Shown here piece by piece: positions 25,680-33,961 of a stretch of 36,394 bases of DNA; the stretch's first letter is position 1; every line of letters begins with the position of its first letter. The DNA is from Metabacillus malikii (GTDB taxonomy: Bacteria; Bacillota; Bacilli; Bacillales; Bacillaceae). Made by a program: the position numbers and the translations under genes. The notes beneath the pieces were generated by a model that ran no database searches, was not told where the DNA came from, and was given only the letters and a program-made list of their open reading frames with translations. The DNA lies in NCBI RefSeq assembly GCF_030813355.1, contig NZ_JAUSUD010000033.1:1-36394 (forward strand), given 5' to 3'.

Positions 25680-26288
25680 ATGACATTAAGCACAAAGGAA
25701 AGAATTTTTTATACATCATTGGACCTATTCTCCCGAAGAGGATATAGTGGAGTATCTATACGTGAAATTACTAGAGAAGTAGGGATTAAGGAGAGCTCCT
25801 TATATAATCACTATCGTAGTAAAGATGCTATACTGGAGGATATCTTTACCTTTTTTAGAGATGATTTCTCTAAAACGCTACCACCAATTGAAATGTTAGA
25901 TAATATTTTACAAACTAACTCAGTAGAGGAATTTTTAAAAGCAGGACACAGAAATTTCAAGAAGTATATGGAGAATGAAAACGGGCAAAAAATATGGCGA
26001 ATTCTTCAAGTAGAGCAATACCGTTCTCCTCTTGCAAGAGAAATAATTATAAACGATTTATTCAAAACAACGATACAATTCCTTGAAATAGTTTTCACAA
26101 AATTAATAGACATGAAAAAGATCCGTCCACTCAATCCAAAAATGTTAGCAATAGAGTATCAATATCCTGTTTTCTCCTTACTAACGGAATATAATATTCT
26201 AACATTTGATGGGAAGGATACCTCAGAAGTAGAATCCCTTTTAGACCAGCATATTGCTTTCTTTTTAGAAACAATATTAAAAACATAA
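25680..26288 (+). CDS. TetR-family transcriptional regulator
   Basis: 202 residues from ATG 25680, which has GAGGTG at 25667-25672; an upstream ATG at 25656 lacks a ribosome-binding site. One TetR_N domain at about 3-50: STKERIFYTSLDLFSRRGYS, then IREITREVGIKESSLYNHYRSKDAIL. A normal-length ligand domain follows. It is divergent from the pentapeptide/FusB operon, and an ACTAAC-N4-GTTAGT palindrome sits in its own promoter. The same element upstream of DUF4260 and a GNAT gene makes it the best candidate for control of a small dispersed regulon. Confidence 0.88.
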   Translation: MTLSTKERIFYTSLDLFSRRGYSGVSIREITREVGIKESSLYNHYRSKDAILEDIFTFFRDDFSKTLPPIEMLDNILQTNSVEEFLKAGHRNFKKYMENENGQKIWRILQVEQYRSPLAREIIINDLFKTTIQFLEIVFTKLIDMKKIRPLNPKMLAIEYQYPVFSLLTEYNILTFDGKDTSEVESLLDQHIAFFLETILKT

Positions 26289-26298
26289 TTCCCTTAAA

Positions 26299-26330
26299 AA
26301 AGCACAGATGATACGCGCGTCATCTGTGCT
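26299..26330 (+). terminator. Long hairpin after the TetR gene
   Basis: Perfect 12-bp arms at 26299-26310 and 26319-26330 around an eight-base loop TACGCGCG. Poor T-run on the plus strand (CTTATG); on the minus strand TTTTTTAAGG follows, so it may act in both directions. Confidence 0.75.
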
Positions 26331-26352
26331 TCTTATGTATGTAATTGTCCTC

Positions 26353-26454
26353 CTATATTAATATGTAAATAACGATTACCCGTATAGTTATGCCTCCATA
26401 AGATACCGTTGCTGGTAAATCACCCAGTCCAGATTGGAGACTAGATAAAAGGAT
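26353..26454 (-). pseudogene. CPBP protease fragment
   Basis: A 33-codon minus-strand frame reads ILLSSLQSGLGDLPATVSYG and so on. It matches STLLFGLGHLPATATVFG of the CPBP protease at 21696, with the catalytic His changed to Asp. No start and no other motifs are present. A relic of a second CPBP gene. Confidence 0.65.
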
Positions 26455-26512
26455 AGTGTTCCGTTAATTGTCAAAAATATTTAAGTGGGTATTAGTCGAT
26501 TGTGTGTCGGAT

Positions 26513-26820
26513 ATGAAAGACCCATTAATAAAACATCTAGAAAAACAAATAAAAGCATCAAAAAAATTCTTACAGGAATATGGAATTAAAAAAATTGGCA
26601 TTTTCTATTCATACGCCCGTAATCAACAACAAAATACTAGTGATGTAGGTATTCTAATAGAATCTGAGAAGGCAATCGGTTTAGAATTCTTGTCTATTAA
26701 ATATTACTAGCAGATAAATTAGGCTTGAAGGTTTATATAGCAACTGAAGCAATGATAAAACCGCAATTGCGAGAGCAAATACTCAAAGAGATTGTCTACA
26801 TATGGGATGTTTTCGGATAA
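26513..26820 (+). pseudogene. Frameshifted minimal nucleotidyltransferase (MntA-like)
   Basis: From ATG 26513 the frame reads KHLEKQIKASKKFLQEYGIK and IGIFYSYARNQQQNTSDVGIL, then ends after LSIKYY. One base shift at about 26709 restores LADKLGLKVYIATEAMIKPQ and so on to TAA 26818-26820. The complete protein is a DNA-polymerase-beta-like minimal nucleotidyltransferase of about 100 residues. The motif GS-x-AR-x(n)-SD-x-D appears as YSYAR and SDVG, so the Gly and the second catalytic Asp are lost too. Such genes are usually the MntA antitoxin half of HepT/MntA pairs; no HepT gene is seen. Confidence 0.75.
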
Positions 26821-27039
26821 AAAGAATTAATAAAGGTAAGACATTCTGATAGGTTTTTACGGGTCTGAGCGTATTCTGAAGCAATTACATTTTCCAAAAA
26901 TACCCGTTTTTGCACGTTGGCCTCCTCTTTCATGAAAATACTGGAATTTTACAATTATCAATAAAGCTTATCGCCACACCGGCAACTTCTGAAAGGAGGG
27001 AGGAAAGGACCGAATATTTCGATAAAAAATGTTCCTGAT

Positions 27040-27222
27040 TCATTTTTCAAACCTTTTAAGAAATCCTTCTAGCTCTTCAGCTGAATAGGGTATATGTTTG
27101 GATACCTCATCTACTGAATAGCCACTGTCTACCAAACTCTTTTCTACTGTTAACATCCCTTGCAGTATTGCCTCATTGGTTCTGTTATGTTCATCCATTT
27201 GGGATTTCTCCCATGTCTTCAC
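27040..27222 (-). CDS. Small hypothetical protein, possible gene remnant
   Basis: 60 residues from GTG 27222 with an AAAAGAGAG ribosome-binding site. Hydrophilic and helical; the end, KSLVDSGYSVDEVSKHIPYS, resembles C-terminal tails of Rpn/PD-(D/E)XK nuclease-like proteins. It may be the tail of a longer lost gene. It lies between the nucleotidyltransferase relic and the fabZ relic. Confidence 0.4.
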   Translation of the reverse strand: MKTWEKSQMDEHNRTNEAILQGMLTVEKSLVDSGYSVDEVSKHIPYSAEELEGFLKRFEK

Positions 27223-27334
27223 TTGAAAAACTCTCTTTTGGATTAATAGTAATCGCTTATTGAAAGTAACCTTCTACGTGAATTAAAAGCCCCTCATATG
27301 CCAATATCAGTTCCGGTTTTAAAGCAGCTCTTAG

Positions 27335-27382
27335 TTATGAACGATGTGGAAGAATTTCTTTTATTTTTGTAATATCTAACAT
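27335..27382 (-). pseudogene. fabZ 5'-end remnant
   Basis: From ATG 27382, with AAGGAGA upstream, the frame reads MLDITKIKEILPHRS and stops. MLDIxxIKEIxPHR is the start of FabZ, the beta-hydroxyacyl-ACP dehydratase, whose catalytic His is in PHRYP. In B. subtilis fabZ lies on this side of flhP. Here all but the first 14 codons are gone. FabZ is normally essential, so an intact copy should exist elsewhere. Confidence 0.6.
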
Positions 27383-27426
27383 ATGTATAGTCTCCTTATC
27401 AAATTACTTTCTTTATGTATACGACG

Positions 27427-27450
27427 AAAGGAAGGCGTTCACCTTCCTTT
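27427..27450 (-). terminator. Terminator after the EpuA-family gene
   Basis: Perfect 9-bp arms at 27427-27435 and 27442-27450 with a six-base loop. On the minus strand the tail is CGTCG after CCTTCCTTT; in the arm itself the T-run is short. It lies five bases after the stop at 27455. Confidence 0.7.
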
Positions 27451-27454
27451 TCAT

Positions 27455-27754
27455 TTATTCTTTTTCAACTAGGTCGATGATATGTTGCCATGTTGATTTA
27501 TCGAGTGCATCTGCTGGCTTACCGTTGCCGATGATTCCGTAGCCTACGATAATGCCGACAAGTGTACTAACCACCATGAAAATAAGAACAAGCAATACTC
27601 TTATCCATATTGGTAATAGTCGGATACGAAGTCGTACTTTCTCTTTCTGTTTCGTTCGTGTAGTTCCCTCTTGTACCTGTTTGGTTTCTTTTGCTTTCTT
27701 ACCATTTTTCATTTCTTCCCGGCTAGTTACTTTCGTCGATTCTTTTGCAACCAA
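27455..27754 (-). CDS. EpuA-family small membrane protein
   Basis: 99 residues: a Lys/Glu-rich tail of about 42 residues, a basic RLRIRLLPIW segment, one membrane helix (about 52-73), and a short C-terminus ending STWQHIIDLVEKE. This matches the EpuA family, often misannotated as an RNA polymerase beta subunit in Bacilli. It lies 12 bases after flhP and ends the mbl-flhO-flhP-side cluster. Function unknown. Confidence 0.8.
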   Translation of the reverse strand: MVAKESTKVTSREEMKNGKKAKETKQVQEGTTRTKQKEKVRLRIRLLPIWIRVLLVLIFMVVSTLVGIIVGYGIIGNGKPADALDKSTWQHIIDLVEKE

Positions 27755-27766
27755 TAGACCAAACTC

Positions 27767-28603
27767 CTATCTTACACCGTTTATTAATCCCATCATTTGA
27801 TCACCCATTGTGATTGTCTTTGCATTCATTTGGTATGAACGCTGGGATACCATTAAATCTGTCATTTCCTTTGCGACATCAACATTAGACATTTCTAAAG
27901 CCCCTTGTTGCATGGAGACATCTCCGCGAAGGGCTCCTTCTAAATAGGTGATGATGTCATTTAACTGAAGCTCGCCTAAGTCGTTGTTTAAGCTATAGCG
28001 GTTATGCCCATTTTGAACAAGCAGCTGTGGACGGTCGACTTGCACGACACCAAGGCCAAATACTTGTGGCATATCTCCTTCATTACGAGGTATTGCGGTT
28101 ATGGTTCCATCCTGAGAAATCTGCAATTCTTTAAATGAGTCTTCAAAAACGATTGGGTTTTGATTTTCATCGAGAACCGCTCGACCTTCAGACGTTGTTA
28201 ATGCAAGGCGATTTGTTCCATCGTTAGTTGGAGCTAAGTATAGGGCTCCATCTCGCGTATATTGGGTTTCACCGTCAACATCGATTTGTAAAAATTGGTT
28301 AGGAACTGTAAAGGCGATATCTAATGAACGGTCTGTTTGTTTCATACTGCCTTGTGTTAATACAAGACTGCTGCCTAGTTTCGCTCCTGTTCCTTGGGTG
28401 ATTCCTAACTCAGTCCCAGAACGGCCAATCTCATCTGCTTCGTTTGTCTGATTGTTAAATTGTTGTCTTACTAACTCTGAGAAACCTGTTTGTGTTCGTT
28501 TATAGCCTTGGGTATCGACATTCGCTAAGTTATGACCGATTGTATCAAGCTGTTTTTGTAGTTGGCCCATTGTATTCGTCGCTGAAATCATTGTGCGTAA
28601 CAT
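27767..28603 (-). CDS. flhP: Flagellar hook-basal body rod protein FlhP
   Basis: 278 residues. N-terminal MLRTMISATNTMGQLQKQLD and NLANVDTQGYK, and C-terminal SNVDVAKEMTDLMVSQRSYQ with the AKTI tail, are the coiled ends shared by FlgE/FlgF/FlgG-type axial proteins. A D1-type middle domain lies between. Bacillus FlhP is a distal-rod or hook-adapter component exported by the flagellar type III system. It is 15 bases after flhO, one operon. Confidence 0.93.
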   Translation of the reverse strand: MLRTMISATNTMGQLQKQLDTIGHNLANVDTQGYKRTQTGFSELVRQQFNNQTNEADEIGRSGTELGITQGTGAKLGSSLVLTQGSMKQTDRSLDIAFTVPNQFLQIDVDGETQYTRDGALYLAPTNDGTNRLALTTSEGRAVLDENQNPIVFEDSFKELQISQDGTITAIPRNEGDMPQVFGLGVVQVDRPQLLVQNGHNRYSLNNDLGELQLNDIITYLEGALRGDVSMQQGALEMSNVDVAKEMTDLMVSQRSYQMNAKTITMGDQMMGLINGVR

Positions 28604-28618
28604 TGTCTGTTCCTCCTA

Positions 28619-29425
28619 TTAGCTTAAACGGCCAATTTCGTTCGCGGCCTTCTCCATACTTTTATCATATGCTTGTAGTACCTTTTGATTTGCTTCAAAT
28701 GATCGATATGCTGTCATCATGTCTGTATATGAACGGGCAACATCTACTGTTGAGCCCTCTAGATAATTTTGCTTAAGACTATACGTAACCTCTCCGTTAT
28801 TAAGTGCTGATGGCAACGCACCATTGTCAGCTGTACGATAAAGGCCATTTCCTTCTTTAACGAGGTTGCGGATATCTGCTTCAAACCGAACATCAATTTG
28901 TGCGATAAATTCACCATCTGCAAAAACATCGCCATCTTCTGTAATTTGATAATTACTAGACTGGATATTTATAGGCTGACCGTTTACTGATAGTACTTGG
29001 CTACCGTTAGAAAGAAGGGTACCGTTTTCGTCTAATGAAAAGCTCCCATTACGTGTGTAGCGCTCCTCACCTGCTTGGTTTTCTACGGCGAAGAAAAGAG
29101 CCCCTTTCATATTTGTTTCAGGATGAACTGGTACATTCTGTTCTAAAAGTGCGACATCACTCATTAACCCTGTTTCCCGCAGGTCACCTTGGTTATATTG
29201 ACTGCCAATTTCTTGTACATATACACCTGTATTTAAAGAACCAACTGTAGATTTAACAGTTTGATTATCGATTCGCTTTAAAAGCATTTCTGGAAATGCT
29301 CTAACTGACGCTTGGTCTGCTTTGTATCCCGCTGTATTTGCATTAGCAATGTTATTTGAAAGCATTTCTGTACGTCTTTGTTGAGCGAGCATACCTGCTG
29401 TTGCTGTATATAAACCCCTTAACAT
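28619..29425 (-). CDS. flhO: Flagellar hook-basal body rod protein FlhO
   Basis: 268 residues. MLRGLYTATAGMLAQQRRTEML with SNNIANANTAGYK at the N-terminus, and TVDVARSYTDMMTAYRSFEANQKVLQAYDKS at the C-terminus, mark it as FlgG-like. FlhO works with FlhP in the flagellar rod. It follows mbl by 181 bases, which include an mbl terminator, so it probably has its own promoter. Confidence 0.93.
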   Translation of the reverse strand: MLRGLYTATAGMLAQQRRTEMLSNNIANANTAGYKADQASVRAFPEMLLKRIDNQTVKSTVGSLNTGVYVQEIGSQYNQGDLRETGLMSDVALLEQNVPVHPETNMKGALFFAVENQAGEERYTRNGSFSLDENGTLLSNGSQVLSVNGQPINIQSSNYQITEDGDVFADGEFIAQIDVRFEADIRNLVKEGNGLYRTADNGALPSALNNGEVTYSLKQNYLEGSTVDVARSYTDMMTAYRSFEANQKVLQAYDKSMEKAANEIGRLS

Positions 29426-29574
29426 ATAATCTCCACCTTAAAAGTTCATTGTTCCGGACAAATTGAATTCTTTTTCGACAGAATTCCCTGTTATTTATTA
29501 TAAAGGAGATATAGTTATTTCTCATCACATTTTTTTAGGAAATGTATACCTTTTTCCTATCCATCATATAGAAA

Positions 29575-29600
29575 AAAGAGCCCAGCAATGTAGACTCTTT
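29575..29600 (-). terminator. mbl terminator
   Basis: On the minus strand AAAGAGTC (29593-29600) pairs with GGGCTCTTT (29575-29582 region, one G-T) followed by further T. Confidence 0.7.
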
Positions 29601-29606
29601 CTCTTT

Positions 29607-30608
29607 TTAACCGAGTTTCTTCTTTGGAAGGCGGTCAATGTTATCTAGCATAATCCCTGTTCCAATTGCTACACAGTCCATTGGTGCTTCGGCAATTAAT
29701 ACCGGTACCTTTAATTCTTCTGCAAGCAATTGGTCTAATCCGTTCAATAACGCTCCGCCACCTGTTAAGATGACACCACGGTCAATGATATCTGCTGAAA
29801 GCTCAGGTGGTGTACGCTCTAATACGCTTTTTGCTGCTTGTACAATCGCAGCGACAGGTTCACGGAGTGCCTCTTCCACTTCTTTTGAATTAACGGTAAT
29901 CGTTCTTGGTAAACCAGTTACCATATCACGACCACGAATTTCAATTTCCTCATAACGTGCGCCTGGGAATACTGTTGCAACATTTACTTTAATGTCTTCT
30001 GCAGTACGTTCACCAATTAGTAACTTGTATTCACGTTTGATGTAATTTAACACTTCGATATCAAACTTGTCCCCTGCAACTTTAATTGATGAGGCGGTGA
30101 CAATATCGCCCATTGATAACACAGCGACATCTGTTGTTCCACCGCCTATATCAACTACCATATTTCCGTAAGGTTGGAAGATGTCCATTCCAGCACCAAT
30201 TGCCGCAACTTTTGGTTCTTCCTCAAGAAAGACATTCTTTCCGCCGCTTTTTTCAGCTGCTTCACGGATTGCCTTTTGTTCAACTGATGTAATATTTGTT
30301 GGGCAACAAATCAACATACGTGGCTTTGAAAATAACCCTTTTACATCAAGTTTATTTATGAAATGCTTTAACATCGCCTCTGTTACTTCAAAGTCTGCAA
30401 TGACTCCATCTTTTAATGGACGGATGGCAACAATATTCCCAGGAGTACGTCCAACCATACGTCTAGCTTCTTCACCAACCGCAAGCACTTTCCCACTGTT
30501 TTTATCTAATGCGACAACGGACGGCTCATTAAGCACAATTCCTTTGCCTTTCACATGAATTAACACATTTGCCGTTCCAAGATCTATACCTATATCCCTC
30601 GCAAACAT
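29607..30608 (-). CDS. mbl: MreB-like cell-shape actin Mbl
   Basis: 333 residues, the length of Bacillus Mbl. Actin-fold motifs: IGIDLGTANVLIHVKGKGIV (phosphate 1), VVDIGGGTTDVAVLS (phosphate 2), and ILTGGGALLNGLDQLL (adenosine). Sequence NSGKVLAVGEEARRMVGRTPGNIVAIRPLKDGVI is typical of MreB/Mbl. Mbl forms membrane-bound filaments that guide lateral cell-wall synthesis. Its position between spoIIID and flhO, as in B. subtilis, makes Mbl rather than MreB or MreBH the correct call. Confidence 0.95.
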   Translation of the reverse strand: MFARDIGIDLGTANVLIHVKGKGIVLNEPSVVALDKNSGKVLAVGEEARRMVGRTPGNIVAIRPLKDGVIADFEVTEAMLKHFINKLDVKGLFSKPRMLICCPTNITSVEQKAIREAAEKSGGKNVFLEEEPKVAAIGAGMDIFQPYGNMVVDIGGGTTDVAVLSMGDIVTASSIKVAGDKFDIEVLNYIKREYKLLIGERTAEDIKVNVATVFPGARYEEIEIRGRDMVTGLPRTITVNSKEVEEALREPVAAIVQAAKSVLERTPPELSADIIDRGVILTGGGALLNGLDQLLAEELKVPVLIAEAPMDCVAIGTGIMLDNIDRLPKKKLG

Positions 30609-30763
30609 CTATCTAAATCCTCCTTGCAAATCTTCATTCCCGTTAATAGCTAACCTAATTAAATATTGTATCATAAATTGAAAAAAATAGTATGATTTTG
30701 TAAAATAATTTAGTTAGTTTATGTAGGGATTTGTCGATTTACACTGAATCAGATAGATTCATA

Positions 30764-31039
30764 TTATTTCACTGGCTCTTCTTCTAAAATCTCGTCCTTT
30801 CGGTACTTAAGCTTCGTCGCTTCACCACCTCGTAAATGCCTAATTGATTTATGATAATCAAGTATTTCCTTTACCTCATTCGCAAGATCAGGATTTATTT
30901 CAGGTAACCTTTCTGTTAAATCTTTATGAACGGTACTTTTGGAAACTCCAAACTCCTTCGCTATGACACGAACTGTTTTCCTTGTCTCCACGATATATTT
31001 CCCAATCTTGATTGTGCGTTCTTTGATGTAATCGTGCAC
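30764..31039 (-). CDS. spoIIID: Sporulation transcription factor SpoIIID
   Basis: 91 residues from GTG 31039, with GGGAGGT upstream; a longer frame to 31096 adds unrelated residues. VHDYIKERTIKIGKYIVETR starts the known protein; the HTH is VRVIAKEFGVSKSTVHKDLTERL; the basic C-terminus RHLRGGEATKLKYR also binds DNA. SpoIIID is the mother-cell regulator between sigma-E and sigma-K. The following mbl gene is 155 bases away. Confidence 0.95.
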   Translation of the reverse strand: MHDYIKERTIKIGKYIVETRKTVRVIAKEFGVSKSTVHKDLTERLPEINPDLANEVKEILDYHKSIRHLRGGEATKLKYRKDEILEEEPVK

Positions 31040-31383
31040 ACCACTCGACCTCCCTAATATGGATGTGAGAAGTGTGAAATGAGACTCGCATGCCAAGACA
31101 CTTTGTCTGACTTTCTCTTAGATGATTGAATGATGCCTACGCTACTGCGATGATAAAATACACTCACGATCCCTCACCTCAAACACTCTCTTTGATAGGT
31201 TTGTAACATTTTATTAGCTTGGGTGACGGAATATGCAACAAATGTCAAGAGGGACAAGGCATTTCGTAATTTTTTTCAAATTAGGCATAAATCCTAAATA
31301 TAATATTCATAACGTAAGAAAGATTATTTCCCGAGAAATCTGTCGAAGCATATATACTAAACGCAAAAAAAGTTGAGAACCAG
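31040..31383. other. Intergenic region upstream of spoIIID
   Basis: It should hold the sigma-E-type promoter of spoIIID. A CATTCAAT at about 31120-31130 (minus strand) resembles a sigma-E -10 (CATACAAT), but no convincing -35 was seen. Nothing else is supported. Confidence 0.35.
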
Positions 31384-31790
31384 GGTCTGCCCCCTCCAAC
31401 AAAAAAAGGTAAGCTGCACTCAATACGCTCAATCCCTATTCTTAATATATAAGCTAAAAATGAGGGGGCTGACCCTCCCGTTTTACCACTAAACAAAGTT
31501 AAAAAAAACAAAACAATGTCACTTAACCTCCTTTCCACCCCAACAAAAGCTATAAAGCCACAAAAGAGGGGGCTGACCCTCCCGTTTTACCACTAAACAA
31601 AGTTAAAAAAAACAAAACAATATCACCTAACCTCCGTTCCAACTCCTACAAAAGCTATAAAGCCCCAAATGAGGGGGCTGACCCTTCCGTTTTACCACTA
31701 AACAAAGTTAAAAAAAACAAAACAATATCACCTAACCTCCGTTCCAACTCCTACAAAAGTTATTAAACAAAAAAGAGGGACTGACCCCAT
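31384..31790. repeat. 104-105-bp tandem repeat array with small hairpins
   Basis: Three units begin at 31462, 31566 and 31671, with a truncated fourth at 31775. Each starts with GAGGGGGCTGACCC, in which GAGGG and CCCTC can pair; units 2 and 3 are nearly identical. The same motif lies inverted at 31384-31398 (GGGTCTGCCCCCTC). The motif resembles GGGTCAG(A/T)CCC-type REP sequences of Bacillaceae. Confidence 0.85.
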
Positions 31791-31814
31791 GTCTGCTTGT
31801 TTAATCCCCCAAAC

Positions 31815-31854
31815 AAAAAACCGCCCACCCTGTATAAAAATACAAAGCAGACGG
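31815..31854 (-). terminator. Terminator of the symporter operon
   Basis: On the minus strand 31840-31854 pairs with 31821-31835 over 15 positions, several as G-T, with a four-base loop, then six T. It lies ten bases after the symporter stop. Confidence 0.85.
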
Positions 31855-31863
31855 CTATACCCC

Positions 31864-33516
31864 TTATTTATCGATCCAAACCTCCCCATCCTTATACGTC
31901 ATTTGTTCAGGATAGCGAAGGTTTAGTACTTCTTCTTGTTTTTCGATTGATGGTGCCTTTGTAGAAAGCGAGACGATGATGTTCGTTACGATACCAGCGA
32001 ATGCCCCGAATACACCTGCACCTGTGTCGATGATGCCAGCAATTGTAAAACCACCATATTTAGACAGGAAGATGTATAACAGCGTCACACCTAAGCCTAC
32101 AACCATTCCTGAGATGACTCCAGGTGTGTTTGAACGTTTCCACCAGACACCGATGAGCAGAGCAGGAAAGAATGTTCCTGAGGCTAATGCAAAGGCCCAG
32201 GCTACAATCTGGGTAATCGCTCCAGGCGGATTTAACGCAATCAGACCAGCTAATAGAGTAGCAACGACAATTGACCAACGACCAACAGCTAGACGGTTCT
32301 TCTCTGAAGCCTGAGGCCTTAACACGCGATAATAAATATCATGGGCAAATGAAGATGAGATAGATATCATTAAGCCGCCAGCTGTTGATAATGCTGCTGC
32401 CATTGCTCCAGCTGCAACTAGTCCAATGACAAACATCCCTAAATTTGCAATTTCCGGTGTTGCCATTACGACAATATCATTAGAAATGATGAGTTCACTC
32501 CATTGCAGGATGCCGTCACCATTCCCATCTGCAATTTGAAGCTTTCCTGTATTCACCCAAGACTCCGTCCAGGTAGGTAACTCAGAAAGCTTTTTCCCTG
32601 CGACATTTGTCATTAAAATAAATCTTGAAAATGCAGCATATGCAGGTGCAGATAAATATAAAAGACCAATAAATAAAAGTGCCCACGCTCCAGACCATCT
32701 TGCTGCCTTCATTGTCGATACTGTATAGAAGCGAACAATAACGTGTGGTAAGCCTGCCGTACCAGCCATAAGTGTAAACATTAAGGCTATGAATTGCCAC
32801 TTCGTTCCATTTGTAAATGGTGCAAAGTATTCTGAAATCCCTAACTGTCGGTCTAATTCACCCATCTCCTCAACAATTTTTCCGTAGGAGAGCCATGGAG
32901 CAGGGTTATTCGTCAGCTGTAATGACATAAAGATAACCGGAATTAAGTATGCAATAATGAGAATTAAATATTGTGCCACCTGTGTCCATGTTATCCCCTT
33001 CATCCCACCAAAAGCTGAATAGAAGGCAATGAGGACAAAGCCAATCATTGTTCCAATTTGTGCATCGATTTCAAATAAACGACCAATTACCACTCCAGAT
33101 CCGGATAATTGTCCGATAGAGTATGTAAAACTGATAATGATTGTACAAATCGCCGCGATAATCCGTGCTGAATGACTATTATATCTGTCACCGATAAATT
33201 CCGGTACAGTGTAGCGACCATATTTTCGTAGCTGTGGTGCTAATAAAAAGGTAAGAAGTAAATAACCACCTGTCCACCCCATAATATAGGCAAGACCATC
33301 ATAGCCTAATAGCATTATTGTACCAGCCATTCCAATGAATGAAGCTGCACTCATCCAGTCGGCCCCAATTGCCATTCCATTAAAAATTGGCGGAACACCA
33401 CGTCCTGCTACGTAAAAGTCAGATGTTTGTTTTGCTGTATTATAAATGGCAATTCCGATATAAAGTGCAAACGTTAATAGAATGATTGTCAATGAAACCA
33501 TAAATTGTGCATCCAA
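31864..33516 (-). CDS. Sodium/solute symporter (SSS family, ActP/YwcA-like)
   Basis: 550 residues and about 13 membrane helices. SSS features: SDFYVAGRGVPPIFNGMAIGADWMSAASF, GYDGLAYIMGWTGGYLLL, and YTVPEFIGDRY. The family transports monocarboxylates such as acetate with Na+. Its DUF485 partner lies 117 bases upstream, as with yjcH-actP and ywcB-ywcA. An unusual feature is a 12-residue loop at 330-341, DGNGDGILQWSE, fitting an EF-hand calcium loop, placed in a long non-membrane segment. A terminator follows. Confidence 0.9.
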   Translation of the reverse strand: MDAQFMVSLTIILLTFALYIGIAIYNTAKQTSDFYVAGRGVPPIFNGMAIGADWMSAASFIGMAGTIMLLGYDGLAYIMGWTGGYLLLTFLLAPQLRKYGRYTVPEFIGDRYNSHSARIIAAICTIIISFTYSIGQLSGSGVVIGRLFEIDAQIGTMIGFVLIAFYSAFGGMKGITWTQVAQYLILIIAYLIPVIFMSLQLTNNPAPWLSYGKIVEEMGELDRQLGISEYFAPFTNGTKWQFIALMFTLMAGTAGLPHVIVRFYTVSTMKAARWSGAWALLFIGLLYLSAPAYAAFSRFILMTNVAGKKLSELPTWTESWVNTGKLQIADGNGDGILQWSELIISNDIVVMATPEIANLGMFVIGLVAAGAMAAALSTAGGLMISISSSFAHDIYYRVLRPQASEKNRLAVGRWSIVVATLLAGLIALNPPGAITQIVAWAFALASGTFFPALLIGVWWKRSNTPGVISGMVVGLGVTLLYIFLSKYGGFTIAGIIDTGAGVFGAFAGIVTNIIVSLSTKAPSIEKQEEVLNLRYPEQMTYKDGEVWIDK

Positions 33517-33633
33517 TGAAACTCCCCCTTATTGCCTCATAAAATAGTTTAACCATCTCACCCTTGGAAAGATTTTATATGAATCATTGGTGACGAACTA
33601 AATTTATAGATACCCCTTTTATATTGACTTTTA

Positions 33634-33936
33634 TTAATGGTCTAACGTCTTACCAGCGCTAAGTTGTTCATTTTTACTTTCATCAATTCCATATTTTCTA
33701 TCGATTGCATCGCTAACCTTTGCATTTACAAATAATAATAGAATAAAGACGACGACAGCACCTTGTGCTCCCATGAAATAGTGAAACGGAAATCCATTGA
33801 TTGTGAAGCCACTAAGAGGTTCAGCAAAAAGTACAACCCCAAATGATGCTAGAAAGCCAATAATTAAAAAAATGACAACATTGCGTGTTCGCTCTTTAAA
33901 ATAGGCATCTGCGATACTTTTATCGATCTTTTTCAT
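33634..33936 (-). CDS. DUF485 membrane protein, symporter partner
   Basis: 100 residues with two transmembrane helices (about 20-42 and 55-75) and the DUF485 pattern FKERTRNVVIFLIIGFLASF and YFMGAQGAVVVFILLLF. In many bacteria such genes precede the acetate symporter gene and are co-transcribed. The function is thought to be accessory to transport. Confidence 0.88.
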   Translation of the reverse strand: MKKIDKSIADAYFKERTRNVVIFLIIGFLASFGVVLFAEPLSGFTINGFPFHYFMGAQGAVVVFILLLFVNAKVSDAIDRKYGIDESKNEQLSAGKTLDH

Positions 33937-33961
33937 TTAGCCACCTCCGAAATTTTTTTCA

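Noticed and set aside
26841-26930. Possible terminator (ACGGGT and ACCCGT arms)
   Set aside because: Arms are only six bases with a loop of over 40; not convincing.
27455-27754. RNA polymerase beta subunit
   Set aside because: A common database label for this family, but the protein is a 99-residue single-span EpuA-type membrane protein with no polymerase motif.
31281-31538. 85-residue minus-strand frame in the repeat region
   Set aside because: It runs through the tandem repeat, has no ribosome-binding site and no family resemblance.
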